Origin: Fasciolopsis buskii
Taxonomy: Eukaryota; Platyhelminthes; Trematoda; Plagiorchiida; Fasciolidae
Assembly: GCA_008360955.1 (NCBI GenBank)
Contig: LUCM01005710.1
Span: 84,926 to 148,925, forward strand
Reading direction: 5' to 3'
Length of the DNA stretch: 64,000 nt
A program made the position numbers and the translations under genes. This document shows, in pieces, positions 25,701 through 39,740 of this stretch. The notes under the pieces were generated by a model. The model was not told the origin of the DNA and did no database searches. It saw only the letters and a list, made by a program, of their open reading frames with translations. How positions within the stretch are numbered: the first letter of the stretch is position 1; every line of letters begins with the position of its first letter.

Positions 25701-28700
25701 ATCCCTTGTACGGGACCAAAAATAAAACTTGCCTACTACTTTTCCCACTAACTGCTTGAACTCCGAATCCAAAGTGATGTTAGACATGGGTTTATTCGTT
25801 GATCGTATGCAAACAAAAAACAAAATCATAGACAGATATCAAGAGGGATAAGTGACATTGCTACAAACCCTACTTTGAAAATCACCTTGGTCTTATTCAT
25901 ACCTAAATTCTGAATAATTACTTTTCTTACTTAAAACGAAATGATCCCCATTGTGATACGACATGGAACATTGTTTTACATAAAAAATGCAATTCTGCTG
26001 GACGACTGCTTAAGTGGATATCCCGAACTGCTTTCTGAATTAATTTCGCATATTTGGCACTTGGTAAAGTGTTTTAGATTTGAATATGCTCTTTTGCACG
26101 TCTGTACCAAATTGCAGCTCCAATTGACAGGCGCGACCGGAAGCGCGATTTGTTTACCGGCATGACACAGTTTAGTGAGATCATCTTTGCCTAGATCAGC
26201 AGAAGATCAAAGAAAAAATGAGTCAGCGAGCAAAATTAATATGCCAACGTTTTTGCGCGTTTCATGCCTACTTCACACCACCTAGCATGTGAAGTATCAC
26301 GTTCCCATTCGTCTTGTCGAGGCAGGGCCCAACAGTTAATCAATTTTGGTTCTGCTCTATTGCGTGCAAGAATTTTCGGCAAACGTTTCAATGCCGGTGA
26401 GAAACAGAATCATCTCTGTCTTCTAATGCGGTAGAACGTTTGTTCCGAAAATGTGCGTCTATTAAAGTTTTCTACTATGATATCATGCAAACGATTGTTT
26501 TATTCACACCAAAGTACTGGACAAGGCTTATAAAAAAATCAAAGTTCTCAAATGTTCGATACTCGACTTCTATCCCGAATAGTGGTTCTGCTCCGTTCTT
26601 ACCAGTGTCAAATTGTGGAATTCCCCAGGTAGCCAAACACTGAAGAAGTCAGACTTGAATTGGCCGGCTAAATTACGCTATTATGTTTGTTTCCTACAAA
26701 GCAAAGTTTAGAGCTGATCATACGAAAACCAGTTTCGTCTCACTTGTTTGCGGAATTCCTTGTGGCGATGCTCGGTCAATTTCAATTCGGGATTTTTGTT
26801 CCAGCTCACCACCGCGGAAGACATGTGTATAGCAACCAGTTCTCTAATGACAAAACAACTTGGCTTAGAATGCTTGAGTTAAGGAATCTAATACTTTAAA
26901 TGCATCAACAGCCTTGAACGGAAATAGTGAAGTACTTTTTACCAGTTTAAGAGTCACTTGAAACGGATAAGCAATGGTAACTTGCTCATTCAGCTATTGC
27001 ACAGAGCTACTTGAATGACGTGCAAATTCTAGAATTAAAACTTTGAACTTTGACATGTAATGCAGAATAAGTAAGCCCAATTAAGATGCATGATAGTAAG
27101 TCCGATCAATCTGTATATGGATGGGCTAGACTCGACTTGTCCTTATTCCAAGTGGTCATGTTTTGCCCCCAAACTCCGATCTGACGGAATGAACTATACT
27201 TGCATTAAGACATCATAAATTCAATGACCATCTCATTCACAAAGAAATAGGACTGCCAATGAATTTTAATGACATTGAAACAAAAGTCCGATACGGTTAT
27301 TGTTGGTTGTTTGAGCATTGTTCAGTACTGCTTGGCAAACTAATGCAAAAGAAAAGTTGATGTTCGTTCACTACATTATAAGTAACCACAAAAAGAAAAA
27401 TTGTTTCAGTTCGCAAAATTGAGTCAGCCTCCAGTTCTTCAAATAGAATCATTTAAAAACTGAAAGTTTTCCATTTTCAGATACTTTAGAGTGCAATTTT
27501 CTCCTTATTTTGGAAATCCAAAAGACAGACAACAATCAAAGGTACTTACAAAAAAAATTTACATTGCTGATCTCCCTATCGCAAAGAACCATCCGCAAAG
27601 ACCTGAGGGCTGCGGGTTATCCAAAACAAACAAGTGCGACACAATAGGAAATTTTGCCTGAATTCAGTGAGATCCAAAATTTTCAAAAAAATACTCTTAA
27701 ATTGCCTAAAGTACGCTGAAGTGGAAAATCAGAAACCCCTTTTAGCTTTCCAGACACGAATGAAGAACAATAGGATTTGCCTAAAAATGTTCCGTCATGT
27801 GACTTTTTATATGGAATTATGTAGTGAACAAAAATGTGGCACTTTCGATGGAAGTAATGGTGAGCCGATGTTGCGGTTGCTCATTGTAACTCTTCCCAAG
27901 ATAGCTTTCAGTCAGAACCGAAGTTCTAGAATCAGCACAAATTAATTTTGAATACAGGCGGGCGCAAACGAGGGCCAGTGATTTGTCGCTGTTCAAGAAT
28001 ATAAAATTGGTATTCTGTGATCCCGGTTTGCTATGTTGAATAATAATTACTCTAGAGCAGAAAAAGACAAAAGTGATTTGAGATGAATGGATCACGTAGA
28101 AAAGTGTAACTGTGTTTGAGCTCCATAAAAGTTACACATCGGACATCAAAAGGTTCAAAGTGGATCAAAGGCTACGAGTTAAAAGCCCTTTGCGGCAAGC
28201 TGCTACTTTCAAAGAATCCATTACACCAAAGTACCAGTATTGGCTTTTATCATAAAAATGAATTTTAACGTAAACCTTGTCACCAGATGCAACCATGATG
28301 ATGCATGTTTTCCTAGCAGTTAGCTGTCTTTGTTTACCGCTTGCTAATTTCTCCCTATTGTTTAGTATCCGTCGTCCGTCATTCAGCAGCACCTAGTCAT
28401 CTATTGGTAACGCGGTGGTATTTTCATCAGTCACTACTTAAAGTGGGATAAACAAACACTTGCAGAAATTACGGTTGTTGAAAAAACGCACCAGAGACCA
28501 CCTGCTAATTGGTTTGAAACTCCGCAAGTTTTTGAGCATGTCTCCGTTGCTTGTTTTGCAAACTGCAAGAATGTGTTATGCTGAAACGTGGACCTCCACT
28601 TCCTCGTGGGAACACGCTTTTGTAAATCGATGGTAACATGCCTAGCTCAGTTGTCTAGTTCGCTACCTGATTCCTTATGACCCACAATCATCGGAATACT

Positions 28701-29981
28701 TGTGATTTGCCCCGTCAACGAATCGCGCATGGGTGTATATGCTTATCGCGTAATTTTCAAACGTATCTGCCCTGTCTGACCAACTAGATTGGCACTGATT
28801 TACAAAGTTTGACAGTTCCAGATGGCCTAGCCAAAATGTATTAATTTCAAGTTACTTCAATGGCAAACATAAAAAAGCCAAGTTAAATTGACATCAAACA
28901 CCAACTGAAACGGCTCACTGTTTTCTTCAATCAATGAAGATATGTTATTATCCTTACATTTATGTCTACACTTTTCCTTTGAAAATTATCAAAATTAATC
29001 TAGGCGGGATGCAAAAGAGTTCGTTTATGATGGATTGAATGATTACACTATGTTAATTGTGCAAGCTAAAGCAGAGTCTACAGTTCATCCATAAACCACT
29101 ACCAAAATGCACACTGCTGTTCGGCTTAGTGGATCTAACTGACAAACCACGAATTCCAAGGGACAGCAGATGAATTGGAGATGGGGAATGGTTGAGGTTG
29201 AAAGTGTGCAGTGAACTAAATGCCAAGTTTCTCTCCTGCTTCACTGTTTCATAGTTTAGCCACATTTTAAGTGACGCATTTCGTAGACATGTTTGTAGTA
29301 TGCACAAAAATATATATATCTATATACGTAATGTATATGGAGGTCAAGCATATCTAACGAGCAGCGTTAGCAGTGAAAGTGTTCTTGTGCTAGGTCAGAA
29401 ATGTTATCTTTTCATTCACAAACAACATATACTATTTACAACTTCATTGCAGAAGTTCTTCTTGCCTTCTGCGTGAATTAGTTATTAGAAATGCATTGCG
29501 TGCATCATAAATGTTCTCGTTCCGGTTCAACTATAGATAATGTGCACTCATCTCGACCAATTGTGCTTGGAGGTTTATCCAACTGATTATTCTTATGCTA
29601 CACATGGTACACAGAGAAAAAAGACCGATGACTAAAGAATGTCTAAATTTCCTGGCCGATAGAAAATGGCCAATTTATTATGGCGAACTAAGATATTTCT
29701 GCAAAGATTACGTTGAAACAAACATCATTTGTATGCACTTGCTCGTACACTGAAGATTTGATGGCTACACTCAAAATTTTCTCAACTTGGCTCAAATTTT
29801 AGAAGACCGTGTTCACCTTATCCAGCTCTTTAATACAAGAAAAGGAGTGATGCCAGTCGTTAACGTCTCACATTTCCTCTATCGGTGGTTTTATTTAAAA
29901 ACATGCTTTCTAGTGGAACCTTAGTCCTTTCATGTTTTTCCTATCTTCGCCTCAAGTATTCATCTTCATATACCGATGTGA
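22761..29981. other. About 7 kb without a confirmed gene
   Basis: The region holds one weak exon candidate (23015-23109, listed separately). Frames such as 24214-24588 (124 codons, minus) and 27634-27945 (103 codons, plus) are within what chance produces and have no recognisable domains. A short ATATAT patch lies at 29308-29335. No further transposon motifs were found. Confidence 0.45.
23015..23109 (+). CDS. Possible internal exon, unknown product
   Basis: A pyrimidine-ended acceptor (CTACTTTCAG) precedes 23015 and a strong donor (CAG followed by GTAAGTTAG) follows 23109. One frame is open across all 95 bases, with 31 full codons flanked by single bases, and includes NCTREVRSNVYRQHN. The donor and the open frame are what support it. 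The product is short, the peptide is unrecognised and similar signals occur by chance, so this is a weak call. Confidence 0.22.
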
Positions 29982-30275
29982 TATCTTATAGATCTTGAAG
30001 ACGCGGCACGAAAACAAATTGGTGAGCTGGCAATGGACGGCTGATTGGGTTCAGTCTTACATGACGTGTTCCTATCCATGCTTGAAGACGGAATGTACGG
30101 TGACGTTTCTAAAATACTGGTTCACAGGCGTCACGTTAAAGGTTGCCTTGATTCTACCAGACATTATATCTCTGCTTTGCACGATTTTAGATTTATTCAT
30201 CCAAACCATTGTGTTTCATTTGAAGACGGGATGAATAACGCTTTGAGCTTCCATGACCCCAAACTACGAAGATGA
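29982..30275 (+). pseudogene. Possible decayed coding segment
   Basis: One frame gives DLEDAARKQIGELAMDG, a single TGA, then about 77 more codons (GSVLHDVFLSMLEDGMYGDVSK and onward) to a stop near 30273. The amino-acid pattern is more protein-like than neighbouring frames, and the open part is interrupted once. A 30-base stretch at 29992-30021 is also flanked by a possible acceptor (ATCTTATAG) and donor (GTGAGC), so a small symmetric exon is another reading. No family is recognised. It could be a pseudogene, a short exon with chance extension, or an unknown transposon piece. Confidence 0.25.
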
Positions 30276-33200
30276 CCAGATGGGACATTGCATCGACATA
30301 TCCAAGGAAACGTGAAATGAAGCGGTTAATATTTTAGCTTCTGAAGCTTTCTTCAAATAGCTTAAAAAGAGGTTTGGTAAGAAAGTTCTGCTGCAGAGAC
30401 AAAACTATCTGCTTTTCTGGTTAACTAAATGAGCAGGAAAATGTTCTCCCTGTGATACTGTCTCAAAAGCTGCCAAAATTAGTCCAGAAGCTAGTCAATA
30501 TGTGGATCTCCAAAAAAACAGGTTTACTTTAAATTGGTCTCTAAGGGTGTCCGCGTTTTGAACTAAATACGTCATAGTACCTGGCTAGCATAAAACCGCA
30601 TGTCCTTGGCTGTGGGACTTCAATCTTGGGGTGCACTCGGCAAGAGGAACTCGGCAATCGTGAAAACCACCTCTTGACCAATTCTGCTTCAACTGTCGTT
30701 TATCAGATTACATCCGATTGTGATGCTAAACACGGTGACATAACGAACCAAAGGTTTTCGCGAGAAGTGTTTAAACACACTTTGAAGCGGCCAGTTAAAC
30801 TGATGATGCTAGCATTTTCGGGTATTCAACAAAGCCGATATTCAAACTTATCATTAGCCCTGAGCAGTTTGCGGAACAAACGCAAAGTTGATCCAATATT
30901 GTCTTCCAAACCTGTGTTGCTTAGTGGCAAATAGAAACAATTAGTATCCGATGAGAGCATTATTATTAATTCATGTTAACCACTTTGAATTAGGCGAAAG
31001 GTAGGGGCACGGCCAGTTCATCTTTCATAATGCTGACTCCAATTTCATGACCGCTTGATTTTCACAACCGTTGGTATCCCTAAAAAAGTCTGTCAATCAG
31101 TTTAGTAATAATCACAAAATGCTCTAGGGGTTCAAACAGTTTTAATTACGCGACCGACAAAATTAGTCCAAAGTGTTAGAATTGTGAACATTTGTCTTGT
31201 TTCTGCCTTGAGGAAATGTTTCCAAATGGAAAGGGAAATTGAAAATGGGTTTCCAAATTTGTTGGCACTAAATCAGGTCTATTGGTATTGGTGAAGCTTG
31301 GGAACTTTGATCTCATTTTTCCGAACGAAAAATGCAGTCCGATTGATGTGGTCACGAAACCATTGAGACAGGAAAATTTTACGTCATAAAGAATTCCTTC
31401 GATTACTTGTCCTTTTTGTCAGTTGATAAATCCAAGCTTCAAAGCTTTTCAAATTTCTATACCTGATTTTCTCAAACTAAACTTTGTAAAGCCTCGGTGC
31501 AATGTAATGTTTTTCTTATGTTTTCGTGTCCACTTAGTTCCTCATAGCTCTTTGACAGTAGTCTAACATTAGTGTGAACGGTGTGAACGTGTCAAAATGT
31601 ATCTGCGCACTGTCTGTACACAGTCTGCTAGTAGTTTTACGAATTCTGACGGTGTCTAGAGGAACTAGGCAAATTTTATTGTAATTAAAATAGAGGAATA
31701 TTGGTATTTCACATTTATTCTTAATGTTTAACTTCAAGGTCTTGCATTCTAAACGGCCAACATGCTACCTTTGTACAAATCCATTCCTAACTTCGTTAGT
31801 GAACACCGCTAACTCATGATGTACCTCGCATTACGATTATTTCTGCTTGCAATAAAATTCTGTCAGACCTGAATTTTGTATCGCCATTATGTTTCTTTGG
31901 GTCTCATGTAAATGCCAAAATCCTTGTCAGTATGTGTCATTATGACTTTTATTTGTTAAAATCCACTAAACCGGAGGATTGCTAATGCTCGACGCATCAC
32001 AAACGCCCATCGTTACGTTGAACACAAAATAGATTCATGGTTCAAAAGTGCAACAAAGGCAGTCAGACAAAAAGGGTTAGCAACATTCGACGCGGTCTTC
32101 ATTATACTTCCTAGAAACACACCTTCCTTTTTGTCGTGGCCATTGGCTACCAACTGCCAACGATCAAGTGACGTAACTGGGACAAGGCCAGCTTAACTTA
32201 GATGACGGACTTGATCCGAAGAAGAACAAAACGGCTCTAGTTTTATCAAAATCTTAAAACTAGGTTTTTTCTTCTCTCGATCATCATGTATCAAAAATCG
32301 TTTATTTGCCAATCAAATTTTTGAAGTGCCAGTAAGATTCTTTTGCATTTGTGAGTTTGACCTTAAGATTGACCATCGCGGATAGTGTCGTAGATGAAGT
32401 TTCAATGTGCTGGTTATAAATCAATCACGAATGTCAACGGTCAGTTTTCGTGACTACGTGTTGATAAATGTAGTTGGAGAAATACCACTTTTCACGATGT
32501 TCGATTGGACAACACTTGAGATTTAGGTTCCTGCGAATTCCTCATCACTGAGCCTTCTGTTCGGATTTCTACCTTATTATTACCACACGCATTGATGACT
32601 TTGCACTGAATAGGGATAGAACATTTGAAATATGAATACCCAAGCTAAAGGCCAGAACCTCATGGAACAATTTTTGTTGTCGGTGTGCTCGTTGTGAATC
32701 TTTTGCGCTTTCTTTTGGTAATATTTATCCGACGATACAAACCTTATTGCTAAATTTCGGGCCAACTAACAGGCAAAGTAAAACCATCGGCATAAAGTAA
32801 AAAGAAAAATCTAAAGAGTTTATTTATTTGTTTACTATTTATTTTTCTATTGTCGCTTGTTTCTGACCAATGAGTACTTTAGAGCTGAACTGAATGGTCA
32901 CTGATGCTTTTGCTTGTAGAGAAATATTTCTTTTCCTCTTCGTTGGACCAGTTCGAAGGTGATGTGGTTTCTGAACTGGAAGGCATAACTGCTAACTTGA
33001 CGTCTCACGTCTCACCGATTGACCTTACTCTAATCCATCTATAAAAGTCAGTGATAATTGATGATCGGAATCTACTCGCATGCCGTAACGACGCGGGTTT
33101 GTTAGTATTCACACGGTATGAGAGTTTACTTTTATCACAATGGGTAATGTCATTTTTCCGCCGTTTAATTTCGCACTGTATTCGGTCAGTGACGCGGCAA

Positions 33201-33878
33201 CTAAAATGCAAACGGAGAATACTTTGACTGGATTTTACTGGATCATGAAGCATCATGTTCATATAATAAGTATTATTTTATGATGGCAAAATGTCTTTCT
33301 GAGCAGTGGAAGGAAGCTCTTTTGTGCCTCCCTAACTCTGTTTGGAATAATTTTCACGAGTAATTATTGTAACTTGTGCGAATGTATAAAGCAAGAGGGG
33401 AAACAAGTTTTGACCTGTTTTTACTAGCTCGTTTGCATGTACGTCCTTTCTGTCCCATCAGCCTGAACAGGAAAACCCAAAGGATCATTTCGTAAACTAA
33501 GAATAAGACACCAAATTGGCGATAATGTTCGGACTAATCGACCAGTTCCTACTTCTTGACCGCTGCACTTCCTGTCTGAACAGTTTATTGCCTATGGATC
33601 GAGACTAGCGCACTACGGTGGAATAGTTAATGAGTCGTTATAAGTGACAATAAATTCATGAGTCAAAAATGCGGAAGCAACTCAGCGTAGGTGCATTTGA
33701 GCTCGAACAGAAGCCGTTGAACCATCTGTGGAAATTTGTAGACAGTGTTGAGTAGTAAGATCACCGCTAAGATTAATTTGAAATGAATTTAACCAGCTGA
33801 CAATAAATGAGCTGATCAAGCACTTTCATCTTAGACATCACTGGAACTTGTACAAATATAGTGTGCAAAGCCACAATA

Positions 33879-33921
<43 letters not shown>

Positions 33922-36436
33922 AACGTAACCAAGGAAAGTTTTTTAAATTTCAAGTTACTACTACCCCAACTTATATTCTGTCTTTGCTTGCTACCTTTTT
34001 TAAAATTAACCAAATAATTGCAAATATTGTACGAATAACCTTAAATGGGCAACTGATTCTACCCCAAGGTGATCGAGAAAACCACGGGAATAAAAACAAA
34101 AACTGTTAGGAGCTACGTTCACTTTAGACGGCTAGCTGAAACCGATGATTGAGACGGTGTTGATAGGGAAGTTTTCTCCAAAATCCTATGTTCTTCTAAA
34201 ACTGCCTAATTCGTTTTGTGTTGCTTTGCGAGAAATTGTTTACTTGGTAATGAACGTAGATTTTCAAGAAGATTCACAACTTTAGGGAAAAGTGAACTCT
34301 CAGGATCTGTTCTGTAAATACTGTCCATGATCACATATATAGGCCCCTTAAATAACGGTTACACTGACAATTCCAACATGCTGATGGCGCGAAGCTGGAC
34401 GGTGAATGTTGCGATCATGGGATTCCGTGTGATTCCAGATTGTCAGTTTGGTGAAAGAGTACTCAGAGTGGGCTATAATATGTACAACATGATCTTATTC
34501 TTTAATGATTTAAATCGTGCATAGATTTAGTGGGAGGGACCTTCCTATAGCCTTTCAGGTTTATTACTCGGAATGGCATGGAACTCCATAAGGTCTCATT
34601 AAGTCGGATGTTTCGAAACCCGTCGGTTTGGGGTTATCTTTGACCAACAATAGAGGATTCTTATCTATTCTTTTTTAACCATTCTTGATGAACATTCGAC
34701 AAAACTGTTTGCTCTGTTAGTGTGATTGAAGAAGTTGCACGGCACCTAGAAACTTTTGGAATGCTCCATAATAACCGGCAAACAATGAAACCCCATCTGA
34801 TTTTGCCTAAAACGGTGTTTTCGGAACGTGTGTCAGGAGCAGGCATATCCGGCTTTGTTTCCTTTCGCCTTGGATACGAGTCACTGAGTTGAACAACCAT
34901 ATTTTACTCTTTTCGAAAGGTCACGTCTTGTAATTTCAGATCCTAATTCTACATGTTGTTTGTATTCTACATTTAATGCAAGACTCAAGACGACTTTCCA
35001 TTGAGATGTTATTCAGTTTTTTTACTTTACTTTGAGTATGAAATTATTAATTCTCCGAATGGTCCGAATGGATCTTCCGTCTTAAAAGAATGCTCCTGCT
35101 GACTGTTTCTAAAGTATTGTGATAACGGCGATAGTCATATTTTCTCTAATTCATTTGAGAAGGTTTCTAAATGCGGCTTCAGATTTATGACCAATCTCAT
35201 GCCCACTCACTAGAATAAAGTGGCAGGTAATTTTGCACCAATCATCTTCTTTCTTTATTGCCATTAAAACCACTGAAGAGCTCAAATAGGTGCAACCTAG
35301 TAACCTCGAACTTACGGTTCACTTTGAAACAAATAGGATTTGCATTCGGTAGAGCAGCATTTGTGAACATAATTTGAGATGAAGAAAAAGTTTTTCTCAT
35401 CGGGCATGCCTTATATGATCATGCGCCTAGTTTTTTAGTTCCTATCCCAGGCTTCCTGTAGCCCTGTAACAGAGGTCAGTTTGTTGTGACGGAAAACTCA
35501 CGTTCGTGGCTGATACCACGACAAACTTTATTTGGTAAAAGTGTTTCACTTTTTCTTCTCGGCTACTTATAGACTTTCAAATGGGGTTCGTTTTCTAACA
35601 ATTGCAGGGCTTGAAAAAGAATAATACGGAAGTCAGAGGTCACCGGAACACTTTACTATCACTTTACTAAGGTAAGAGATTGCAAATTACTACCTAACGT
35701 CTCTCGAAATGCACAACAATGGCTTCCTACTCTAAGCTGTTCTACATCTGCCTCAAGGAACGAATTTGTAGAACGCGGGTAGCATCTAGTAGAAACGCAA
35801 TATTTATATATTTGGATGATCATCTGCATAAATATCTGTTTCGTTTGCGCATATTCTACGAAATGCGATGTAGATAAACATGCATTGCTCGGCAATACTG
35901 CATGGCAAACTGGTGAATCTAAGTAGCACAACGCAGCCAGTCCTAATGCTGCATATCTCTGGTTTACATCAGCGCTAATCTCAACCCGGGGCTGAGGAAA
36001 CAGATACAGAGGTTCTAATCTTCCTCTAGTCGAAAGATCCGATTAGCAGGTAACTGACGGTCAATCTGACGTACTCGGTTGCGGATGATTAAAGCAGATG
36101 GGACAGGCTGTGGAATAATGCTATGCAAGTACGGGTCAGTTAAGTAAGCGAGAATTTGTGGCTGAATTGTTTGTAAATTGATCCGGGGCGCCAACAAAGT
36201 TGAACGCCTCGACACCCCTGAAAGGTAGTTCACTCTATGTCATGATGTGCAGTCTGAATAAAGTAACATAGCAAAGTGCTGTGTTTTTTCATGAACGACC
36301 AAAAGCAGACACCCCCTGATTGTGTGAAGCTCCTTTTTTTCATAAATGGTATTCCCGGGATATAATTTGATTTGTTTGAGAGTTGTCATTCTCTTCAATT
36401 CGCTTTTACACAAATTGTGACCTATTTTGCCCACAG
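30276..36436. other. About 6 kb without a supported gene
   Basis: Short frames only (longest 102 codons at 30626-30934). An AT microsatellite is listed separately. No transposon domain, RNA gene or convincing splice pair was seen. Confidence 0.5.
33881..33917. repeat. (AT)n microsatellite, 37 bases
   Basis: An uninterrupted AT dinucleotide run; the Ile/Tyr repeat frames on both strands are artefacts of it. Confidence 0.95.
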
Positions 36437-36666
36437 CGAGGACAAGTATTCATGCGTGATGACAGTGTATTGGTGTACTCTTAACCGGAGCAATTTGGAA
36501 TATGATGAAAATCATCTCCAGATGAATGTGCCCATGGGATTTTCTGTTATTATAGAGCGCGAAAAACGGGATCCAAATGATGGCAGATTCCAGGCAAAGC
36601 AGTTTATAGACGCGTCGGCACGTCTACATTTTGCCGTTTGCGTCGAAATAATCCTCGAGGCCATTG
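36437..36666 (+). CDS. Candidate internal exon, unknown product
   Basis: The segment has a good acceptor (CCTATTTTGCCCACAG before 36437) and a near-consensus donor (ATTG followed by GTGAGTCG after 36666). One frame is open throughout, with 76 full codons and one extra base at each end. The frame is richer in G and C than its surroundings and reads like real protein: YWCTLNRSNLEYDENHL, then VPMGFSVIIEREKRDPNDGRF, then a predominantly hydrophobic end, LHFAVCVEIILEAI. The pattern of a WCTL strand, polar loops and a closing amphipathic segment faintly recalls part of a PH-like domain, but this is too weak to name it. I found no neighbouring exon. It is the strongest host-gene signal in the window. 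Confidence 0.45.
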
Positions 36667-39530
36667 GTGAGTCGAGCGTGCCACTTCGCCGGCATTACCG
36701 GAAACGATTACTTAAATGAGAAAGCTACAAGTGGATTTTGAAAGCTTCCAGTTTAGTTTGTTTCAGCCTCGTTCTAAATTAAATTCTATCTTATGTTTTG
36801 GGTAACACTTAAGGGAGTAACAGTTATGGATATCCAAGGATGAGCTTTTTGCTGCACGTGTAGAATCCGTTGCAGTAGTTTGCTTTCAAGTCAGACTTCG
36901 TTTTTCTGAATTCTACTAGGCGAAATCTCAACGCAATGTGGCTCGTTTCTTTAATCAGTTTTGAAATGGTCAAAGTCACCTAATAAGTTGCAAGGTTGAA
37001 GTCTCTCAGTATCGTCTCATTATCCATGAATTCCATCCATTTCGTTCTTGCCACACTATTATGTGTTAACATTCGAAAACACGTTCCGGCATTTGGAATT
37101 AGCTCATTCTTTTCGATCGGAATTTTTGGTCGTCGGTTTCTCACACTTTGTTCCAGATTTTGGTTCCAATTGTTTATTATGCCTTATCCTTCGAGGACGA
37201 AATCCCATACGAGAAAAAAGATATTCATGTTAGTAATCATAAATAAAAAACAATTTACAATGAAAATAGTTATGCAGACAGTTGAACTACACTCGCTGAT
37301 TTTGTTTGTTGATGAGCCCAAATTACCGAGAGTAATTCGGAAAAGCAAGCACTACTCGGCTTGCATGTAGGGCATTTCGGCGTTTATGTCAGCCAACCCA
37401 ACCACTTTATCTTCAAACTGACCAGTTTTCAAATTGCTACCTAAAAGAATAAATGCATTATGGAACTCTTCTGTTCCAGTCGGGACAGATTATCGGGAAA
37501 AAACATTTACCGGGACTCGAACAATGAGAGTCAAACAACGTAAACGTCAAGCTTTCTACGTTGAAAATCAACGATTCTTGTGAGACATTTGAAAGATCAG
37601 GAGCGCTCTGATGTATCGGTTTGGCTACTTCGTTTATGGCTCTGGCCAGAAAAGATGAAAACGAATGACTTTCGTTTTGTACTCACTGGGTAAATGAGAG
37701 TGCGAAAAATTCGGTCCACCGATAAGCAACTGAAATATCGTGATCTAAGTAACAGTTATGTCAGAATGTACAGTTAAAGCTCCCGAAGGCTGATAAAAAG
37801 AACATGTCTGAAGTAGAATGAAATAAAAAATGATTGACAGGGAAATAGTCATGTCGTCAAGATGACAACAGACATTGTCGGAGATTGCATCGCCTACGCA
37901 GTTTTTGCTCCAAAAAGAGAACCCTCACGTCTTCAAAATTATGAAATCTCACATTGGCTATGCGTTTTGCATAGACCGGCTTAAAGATAGTAATTCTGAC
38001 AGAAAATGTTAATTTGTTGTCCTTCGCCTGACCTATTAAATCCTTAAGCACCAAGTTTCACAGCCAGGGCTACCGGCTCCTCTTTGCGTAATGGGTCCTG
38101 GCGGTTATCTAACATACCCCTTCCACCACACTCATTAGTGGTGTTTGAAATAGAAAAAATATTGCCCGTAACGTTTATCTTCGCAGTCGAGGATACATCG
38201 TACTGCTGTTCACTATAACGCAGACCTTACGAAACAAAATTGGAAGGCATTTAACCATCATATTGGACAATTACATTACAGTATATTTAAAATGGGATGA
38301 ACTTCAATAACATGGAACATCGATTTTTTACAAGAGAAAAGCACACATGAAAAAAGAACACTGAACTGTGGGACGATAAATGGTTTACTTTCTCATTTTC
38401 TTGGTACACATGTAGGGTGATAAGTTTGCTAGTAGTGCTAAGCTCATCGACCGAATACTTTAAACGTCCAAAATGATTTACCTGGGCTGAAATTTTTGGC
38501 AGTCAATGCTTCATCGTGTCCTTGTGAAAGCGTTTCTACAACATCGAGAAATACTATCAAATCGAGGGTGCTCAGCGAAACATTCGTACACCACTAACTT
38601 TAGTACGGTTTCAGACACTGGCTCATGAGGGTCGAAAATCGTAAGGAACAGCGTCTTGTTAGCGAATCTAATTAAAACAAGAGCCTCCTACCCCGTTCCA
38701 AGATGTTTTCTTAATTTCTTACGCATTGAAAATGAACCTTCCATTTGCGGAAGTCGTGATTCTTTGATGCTTCTCAGTTGGATTCTGTTCTATTAGCAAA
38801 ACACGCACGTACGTTTTACCCGAACAAAGGCTACGGACTCCAAGGTTAGCTTGAACAGGAAGGACTTCAGATGTTTTGTAAGTCCTATGGAACCCATTGG
38901 AGACGAGGTAGTTTAATGAACAAGTTTTCACTTTATCGACACTGAAAGAAGTACAAATGATATGTCGATGATATATTATGCATGATACGTACAGGCACAG
39001 ACCAATGGTACAAACTTTTAACAATATCTACCCAGATGTCCACTCTATACTAGAGAAAAGAAGCGAACCACAGCTTGGAATATTCAGAAGTATGCAGAAT
39101 TCGCGACAAGCGGGGTCTGTTCACTTACCAGGTTATAGAAAGGCAATATGAAACGGATATCGCATGCAATTTTATAGCTTTGTGCGGTTAGAACTGAAAA
39201 AGCTGACGTTGCTCAGAACGAAAGGATTATGTATAAGCAACAAAACTGAAAATAGGAAGATTTGTTTCTTGAGGGTAATGTTTACTCAGAAGTGAAATCC
39301 CGAACGAGTTTTAAATAAGCCACGGGAAAATATTGAAGTAAGACGGAAGTTAATCGAAGCAATAATGAATCCTGTGTACTTCCATTTTCCTTTCAAACGG
39401 GACGCGGAGCAGATATTATTCAGCAAAGAATTTCAGGTGTACTCTTTGTGACATATCTTGCTGCGCGGATGAAGCTTGTGTTCACAACTAAACCGCTCAT
39501 GTTTCAAACCAAAACATAGGAAACCGGATT
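36667..39530. other. No supported feature
   Basis: Probably intron if the exon before it is real. Frames such as 36996-37370 (124 codons) have AT-driven composition and no domain. No exon partner for 36437-36666 could be recognised. Confidence 0.4.
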
Positions 39531-39740
39531 CTCTATCCTCTTTTTGTCCATTTGTTTATTTGCTCCTGTGGGATTAGATATACCGGCCAAACGACCGGGC
39601 ATCTGTTTGATCGCATTTGCGACTTCCACCCTGCTTGGTTGAGCACAAGATCAATTAGGCTAATTACAAATGAGGTGTGTTCACATCTCGTTGATTCAAA
39701 CTACATAACGAAGGTAATAAATGCGTCTCGCATTGTCTAG
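39531..39740 (+). pseudogene. Old PLE GIY-YIG endonuclease relic
   Basis: The frame reads ILYPLFVHLFICSCGIRY, then TGQTTGHLFDRI and DFHPAWLS. LFICSCGIRYTGQTTGHL matches the PLE form of the GIY-YIG motif (a CxC pair ahead of Y-x-GQT and then an arginine helix), and HPAWLS is a usual continuation. It differs clearly from the two other PLE copies in the window, so it belongs to another PLE lineage. Only the endonuclease start is readable; no reverse transcriptase or tail is visible nearby. Confidence 0.6.

Noticed and set aside
28640..28665. tRNA A-box-like sequence (TAGCTCAGTTG)
   Set aside because: It is followed by a good D-loop-like phrase, but no B box occurs at the expected distance.
33831..34109. 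Frames with Ile/Tyr repeats on both strands
   Set aside because: Produced by the AT microsatellite.
37506..37524. B-box-like sequence on the minus strand (TGTTCGAGTCCC)
   Set aside because: No convincing A box upstream and no tRNA fold.
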